Part shown: positions 41,348 to 45,070 of the stretch, in pieces | Layout of the letters: each line of letters starts with the position of its first letter | How positions within the stretch are numbered: position 1 is the stretch's first letter | DNA from: Mesorhizobium ciceri WSM4083 | GTDB lineage: Bacteria > Pseudomonadota > Alphaproteobacteria > Rhizobiales > Rhizobiaceae | Assembly: GCF_000519305.1 (NCBI RefSeq) | Contig: NZ_KI912611.1 | Coordinates: forward strand, 707 to 45,776 | DNA: 45,070 nt | Direction: 5' to 3' | The notes under the pieces: model-generated | Told to the model about the DNA's origin: nothing | What the model saw: only the letters and a program-made list of their open reading frames with translations | Databases searched by the model: none | Position numbers and translations under genes: made by a program

Positions 41348-43672
41348 ATGGACGGCGAGAACAAGAAAACGGTCCGGTCCGACCTCGATGAGGCCGCCCT
41401 CTTCTTCCACAAGCATCCAACCCCGGGAAAGCTCGAAATCCAGGCGACGAAGCCGCTCGGCAACCAGCGCGACCTGGCGCTTGCCTATTCGCCAGGTGTC
41501 GCCGCCCCCTGCCTCGAGATCCGCGACGACCCGGCGACCGCCGCCGACTACACCGCGCGCGCCAACCTGGTCGGCGTCGTCTCCGACGGCTCCGCTGTGC
41601 TTGGGCTGGGCAATATCGGCCCGCTCGCCTCCAAGCCGGTGATGGAAGGCAAGGCGGTGCTGTTCAAGAAGTTCGCCGGGATCGATGTTTTCGACATCGA
41701 GATCGATGCGCCCGGGATCGATCGCATGGTCGAGACGATCTCGGCGCTCGAGCCGACCTTCGGCGGCATCAACCTGGAGGATATCAAGGCGCCGGAATGC
41801 TTCGAGGTCGAGGAGCGGCTGAAGGCCCGCATGGGCATTCCGGTCTTCCATGACGACCAGCACGGCACGGCGATCATCGTCGCCGCGGCGGTGCTCAACG
41901 GGCTCGAATTCGCCGGCAAGACCATCGCCGACATCAAGATCGTCACCTCCGGCGCCGGCGCCGCGGCGCTCGCCTGCCTCAATCTCCTCGTCTCGCTCGG
42001 CGCAAGACTCGAAAACATCTGGGTCACCGACCGTTTCGGCGTCGCTCATAAGGGCCGCGTCGAGGAGATGGATCGCTGGAAAGACCCGTATGTGAAGGAG
42101 ACGGAAGCGCGCACGCTCGCCGACGTCATCCCCGGCGCCGACGTCTTCCTCGGCCTCTCCGCCGCCGCCGTGCTGAAACCGGACCTGCTGCAGCACATGG
42201 CGCCGAAGCCGCTGATCCTGGCGCTGGCCAATCCCAATCCCGAGATCATGCCGGAGGTTGCGCGCGCGGCACGCCCCGACGCCATGATCTGCACGGGACG
42301 CTCCGATTTTCCCAATCAGGTCAACAACGTGCTCTGCTTCCCCTACATCTTCCGCGGCGCTCTCGACTGCGGCGCCAGCGCCATCAACGAGGAGATGAAG
42401 ATGGCCGCGGTCAGGGCGATCGCCGCCCTTGCCCGCGAGGAGCCATCGGACGTCGCGGCGCGCGCCTATTCCGGCGAGACGCCAATGTTCGGTCCGGACT
42501 TCCTGATCCCCTCGCCCTTCGATCCCAGGCTTATCCTGCGCATCGCGCCGGCGGTCGCCAAGGCGGCCTGCGACACCGGAGTGGCGACACGGCCGATCGC
42601 TGACTTCGCCGCCTATATCGACAAGCTCAACCGTTTCGTCTTCCGCTCCGGCGTGGTGATGAAGCCGGTGTTCTCCTCGGCCAAGGCTTCCAGCGCCAAG
42701 CGCGTGATTTATGCCGACGGCGAGGACGAGCGCGTGCTTCGCGCTGCCCAGGTCGTGCTTGAGGAAGGCATAGCCGAGCCGATCCTGATCTGCCGGCCGC
42801 AGGTCCTTGAGATGCGGCTGAAACGCTACGGTCTGCGCATCAAGCCGGGCGTCGATTTCGGCCTGATCAATCCCGAAGATGATCCGCGCTACCGCCACTA
42901 TGTCAACCTCCTGATCGAGCTTGCAGGCCGGCGTGGCGTGACGACGGAAGCCGCCCGCACCATGGTGCGCACCGACAACACGGTGATCGCGGCACTTGCG
43001 CTGAAACGCGGCGATGCCGATGCCATGGTCTGCGGCCTCGAAGGGCGCTTCGAGCGGCATCTGCGCAATGTGACGTTGATCGTCGGACCGCGCGCCGGGA
43101 TCAAGCATTATGACCTGTCGACGTTTTCCATGCTGATCTCGCAACGCGGGATCATCTTCCTCACCGACACCCACGTCTCGGTCGACCCGACGGCGGAGGA
43201 GATCGCCGAAATCACCGTGCTGGCGGCGGAGGAAATCCAGCGCTTCGGCATCGAGCCGAAGGCGGCACTCCTGTCGCATTCGGATTTCGGCTCGCGTGAT
43301 TCGCCGAGCGCGCTGAAGATGCGCCGCGCGGCGGAAATCCTCGGCCGCATCGCGCCCGCTTTGCAGTGCGACGGCGAGATGCATGCCGATACCGCACTGT
43401 CGGAGCATCTGCGCCGGCGCGTCTATCCGCACTCACGTCTGAAGGGTGAGGCCAATTTGCTGGTCTTCCCGAACCTCGATTCGGCCAACATCACCCTGAC
43501 GGCTTTGCGCGCCATGATGGACGCGCTGCATGTGGGGCCGATCCTGCTCGGCACCGACAAGCCGGCGCATATATTGACGCCGTCGGTGACCTCGCGCGGC
43601 GTGGTCAACATGACCGCGCTCGCCGTGGTCGAGGCAGCGCATAAGGCGCAGGCGCTTGTCGATCTGGGCTGA
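41348..43672 (+). CDS. maeB: Malic enzyme with C-terminal phosphotransacetylase-like domain
   Basis: A 774-residue protein. The ATG at 41348 has GAGGGAG upstream and is preferred over 41306. Residues about 1-430 are the malic enzyme: FHKHPTPGKLEIQATKPLGN, LAYSPGVAAPCLEI, VFHDDQHGTAIIVAAAVLNG, and SGAGAAALACLNLL binding the cofactor. Residues about 450-774 resemble phosphate acetyltransferase, as in the hybrid enzymes of rhizobia (Dme and Tme). It makes pyruvate and CO2 from malate; the NAD-linked form is needed for nitrogen fixation in Sinorhizobium. Whether this copy prefers NAD or NADP cannot be read. Codon use is very GC-rich at third positions, unlike the neighbours, consistent with core chromosome. 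Confidence 0.92.
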   Translation: MDGENKKTVRSDLDEAALFFHKHPTPGKLEIQATKPLGNQRDLALAYSPGVAAPCLEIRDDPATAADYTARANLVGVVSDGSAVLGLGNIGPLASKPVMEGKAVLFKKFAGIDVFDIEIDAPGIDRMVETISALEPTFGGINLEDIKAPECFEVEERLKARMGIPVFHDDQHGTAIIVAAAVLNGLEFAGKTIADIKIVTSGAGAAALACLNLLVSLGARLENIWVTDRFGVAHKGRVEEMDRWKDPYVKETEARTLADVIPGADVFLGLSAAAVLKPDLLQHMAPKPLILALANPNPEIMPEVARAARPDAMICTGRSDFPNQVNNVLCFPYIFRGALDCGASAINEEMKMAAVRAIAALAREEPSDVAARAYSGETPMFGPDFLIPSPFDPRLILRIAPAVAKAACDTGVATRPIADFAAYIDKLNRFVFRSGVVMKPVFSSAKASSAKRVIYADGEDERVLRAAQVVLEEGIAEPILICRPQVLEMRLKRYGLRIKPGVDFGLINPEDDPRYRHYVNLLIELAGRRGVTTEAARTMVRTDNTVIAALALKRGDADAMVCGLEGRFERHLRNVTLIVGPRAGIKHYDLSTFSMLISQRGIIFLTDTHVSVDPTAEEIAEITVLAAEEIQRFGIEPKAALLSHSDFGSRDSPSALKMRRAAEILGRIAPALQCDGEMHADTALSEHLRRRVYPHSRLKGEANLLVFPNLDSANITLTALRAMMDALHVGPILLGTDKPAHILTPSVTSRGVVNMTALAVVEAAHKAQALVDLG

Positions 43673-43697
43673 AGCTGGAATCGGCGGCATGCTAAAA

Positions 43698-43724
43698 CAG
43701 GCGGTTGCCTGCTGATCGCTTTTT
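43698..43724. terminator. Possible bidirectional terminator after maeB
   Basis: CAGGC-GGTT-GCCTG at 43698-43711 is followed by CTTTTT after eight bases on the plus strand and by TTTT directly on the minus strand. The stem is short, five base pairs. Confidence 0.4.
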
Positions 43725-44161
43725 CAACAGACGCGGATGGCCTCGGCCTCGCGCGCTAGACTAAGCGCGCGTACGAGGGCCACCTCGGCGCGACGGCATC
43801 GGTCCCAGCGCGCCGGTCGGAACTGACTCACTGCCACTTGGTTTGAGCGGCGGCTGTCTGCCGACTGCAGGCGCATTGCCGCTGGCAGCAGGTCCGCCTG
43901 ATGATCCGGCCGAACATGCGCCGCTCAGCACGGACCATTACTGCGGCATTGCTGCGCCCCGTCGATGAGCGTGGCGACAAGCCCGGCATCTCGGGCGAGT
44001 CGGTGCCCGCCTGCATAGTCTTGTTTCAGCTCGCGCAGCCCCACAGTGCTGGCCATCCGCGTCTGCATCGATCGTCGCAAAGGTGCCGATGTTGTGGTCG
44101 AGGAGCTACTTTCCTGCCTGGTCGGCGGTGGCATTTTCCGGCATCGAAACCGCCAAAGCGT
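43725..44161. other. Gene-poor stretch downstream of maeB
   Basis: Only overlapping Arg/Pro-rich frames on both strands, including a 150-residue plus-strand frame (43901-44353) lying antisense to the DUF982 gene. None resembles a known family. It may be decayed DNA. Confidence 0.5.
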
Positions 44162-44410
44162 TTAATCGCTGCGCAGGATTCTTGCTTCGAGCGCGGCCGC
44201 CACAAAGGCTCTTCGAGCAGCTGGTGGATGAGCGTGACCCCGCAATACCTGCAGGCACGCGTCCATCGCTACCTTCCGTTTCTCGGTTTGACGATGAAGA
44301 TCACGCAGCAGAATAGCGGCCGCCTCGTTGACGTCGAACACAACACGCTCTGAGCTGTGGCGGCCAACCTGAATAACAACCGGCCTCTCAAATCTGCTCA
44401 AGCCGGTCAT
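44162..44410 (-). CDS. DUF982 family protein
   Basis: An 82-residue protein, started at ATG 44410 with GGGGGC upstream. FERPVVIQVGRHSSERVVFD at the start, VNEAAAILLRDL, MDACLQVLRG and ARRAFVAAALEA at the end follow the DUF982 pattern. The family is largely confined to rhizobia, often in many copies on symbiosis replicons; its function is unknown. Confidence 0.75.
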   Translation of the reverse strand: MTGLSRFERPVVIQVGRHSSERVVFDVNEAAAILLRDLHRQTEKRKVAMDACLQVLRGHAHPPAARRAFVAAALEARILRSD

Positions 44411-44957
44411 CTCAGCGCCCCCAAGGCAATCATGCGTCACAACGCCCGTTCTTCCTCTTTGCGGAGCCGAGCCGTTCCGTTGCCAATTGCGAAATGTCGA
44501 CACAATGCACTCTTGACGTGCCCTGCGCCAGCCTCACACGCGTGGCCGACGCCCAGTCCTCCCATTTTTTCCACTGCCCGCTGCCAGACACTGTTTCAGC
44601 GCCGGCCAGGAGATGCCATTCGCCAGCAGACGAGTCGGGAGACAGGGACACGTAAGGCGAGACGGAGAGCGAGCGAAACACCGGTCCCACCTCGATTTGC
44701 TGGCAAGCTGCATCGTTGCGTCGCCGCGATTGTTTGCAGAGCGTCATGATCTCGATCAGATGGCGAGAAGAGGCCTGGTCTTTCGGAAAAGCTGCTGGCC
44801 GAAATCTTGGGGTCTGACCCTCGATCCTTCAGCCATCAGGCTTCCCCGTTGCCACGTCTCCTCAAATGCGGCGCCGGCGGCTGCTCGTTCGATCCTCTGG
44901 CAAGGACCCGGTTTCGGCAAACTCGCTTGCCTCGGCGGGCCGTTTGCCCCAATCCAA
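44411..44957. other. No convincing gene
   Basis: A 105-residue minus-strand frame (44430-44747) and several plus-strand frames overlap, none recognised. No hairpin with T-run seen. Confidence 0.45.
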
Positions 44958-45070
44958 TCAAAGTCTCGTCAGCCGGTTTTGCAGCGCCTGCCGATCGGCC
45001 ACGAGGTTGTCGAGGTGCAGCGGCTCGTGGTCTGGCCGCTCCCCGTTGAGCAGTCGTTGAACCAGCGCCC
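44958..45070 (-). CDS. C-terminal end of an unidentified protein, cut by the right edge
   Basis: Entering from the right edge, an open frame reads ALVQRLLNGERPDHEPLHLD followed by NLVADRQALQNRLTRL and a stop at 44958. The helical, charged end could belong to a transposase or a DNA-processing protein, but 37 residues are too few to decide. Confidence 0.35.
   Translation of the reverse strand, partial: ALVQRLLNGERPDHEPLHLDNLVADRQALQNRLTRL

Noticed and set aside
41267..43432. 721-residue minus-strand frame
   Set aside because: It lies antisense to the malic enzyme gene, is Asp/Arg/His-rich with no domain, and is a by-product of GC-rich third positions in the real gene.
43901..44353. 150-residue plus-strand frame
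   Set aside because: It overlaps the DUF982 gene in antisense and shows no family signature.
1..45070. tRNA, rRNA genes or a CRISPR array
   Set aside because: No tRNA cloverleaf with a matching T-loop, no rRNA-like sequence and no regularly spaced repeats were found on reading both strands.

Overview
The window reads as DNA of a nodulating alphaproteobacterium, most likely Mesorhizobium or a close relative. The evidence is a microaerobic respiration cluster (fixNOQP, fixGHIS, fnrN, hemN), a nodS-type Nod-factor N-methyltransferase gene, a Ti-type trb/traG conjugation locus in the arrangement seen on rhizobial symbiosis islands and plasmids, a malic enzyme of rhizobial type, and a DUF982 gene. 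Broken integrases, a frameshifted IS256-type transposase, a broken LacI-type regulator and tandem repeats lie between intact operons, as expected of a mosaic, partly decayed symbiosis island. The malic enzyme gene looks like better-kept, very GC-rich chromosomal DNA. All naming is from reading the sequence; no database search was possible.

Regions. 1-2.9 kb: the start of a large repeat-type surface protein running off the left edge, then about 1.4 kb without a clear gene that holds inverted and direct TACCGTC motifs and a short piece like the 3' end of guaA (possible integrase attachment remnant), then a truncated M15-like peptidase gene. 3.2-8.7 kb, all minus: an exported amidohydrolase, and a separate four-gene operon of a secreted double-domain nitrilase-like protein, a YiiX-type NlpC/P60 hydrolase and two unknown proteins. 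9.0 kb: a secreted avidin/rhizavidin-like protein on the plus strand. 9.6-14.4 kb, minus: an integrase scrap, a UbiM/UbiH-type flavin hydroxylase, a small secreted protein, a GH127 beta-L-arabinofuranosidase-like enzyme with a damaged start, and a broken LacI-type regulator.

14.5-25.5 kb: the microaerobic block. fixNOQP and fixGHIS run leftward and encode the high-affinity cbb3 oxidase and its copper/assembly proteins. A hemerythrin-like gene diverges from fixN over a perfect FNR/FixK-type palindrome placed to serve both. fnrN (minus) and hemN (plus) diverge around a second FNR-type box. This is a coherent low-oxygen regulon: sensor, oxidase, oxidase maturation, and anaerobic haem synthesis.

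25.8-27.8 kb: an orphan nodS, transposase and integrase remnants, and a small XRE-type regulator. 27.8-39.7 kb, minus: traG, a ribbon-helix-helix-type gene, trbB-C-D-E-J-L-F-G-I and a DUF2274 gene, nearly all overlapping or closely spaced, making one mating-pair-formation operon; no relaxase and no trbK are present here. 40.7-45.1 kb: a small exported protein, malic enzyme, a DUF982 gene, and an unidentified reading frame cut by the right edge.
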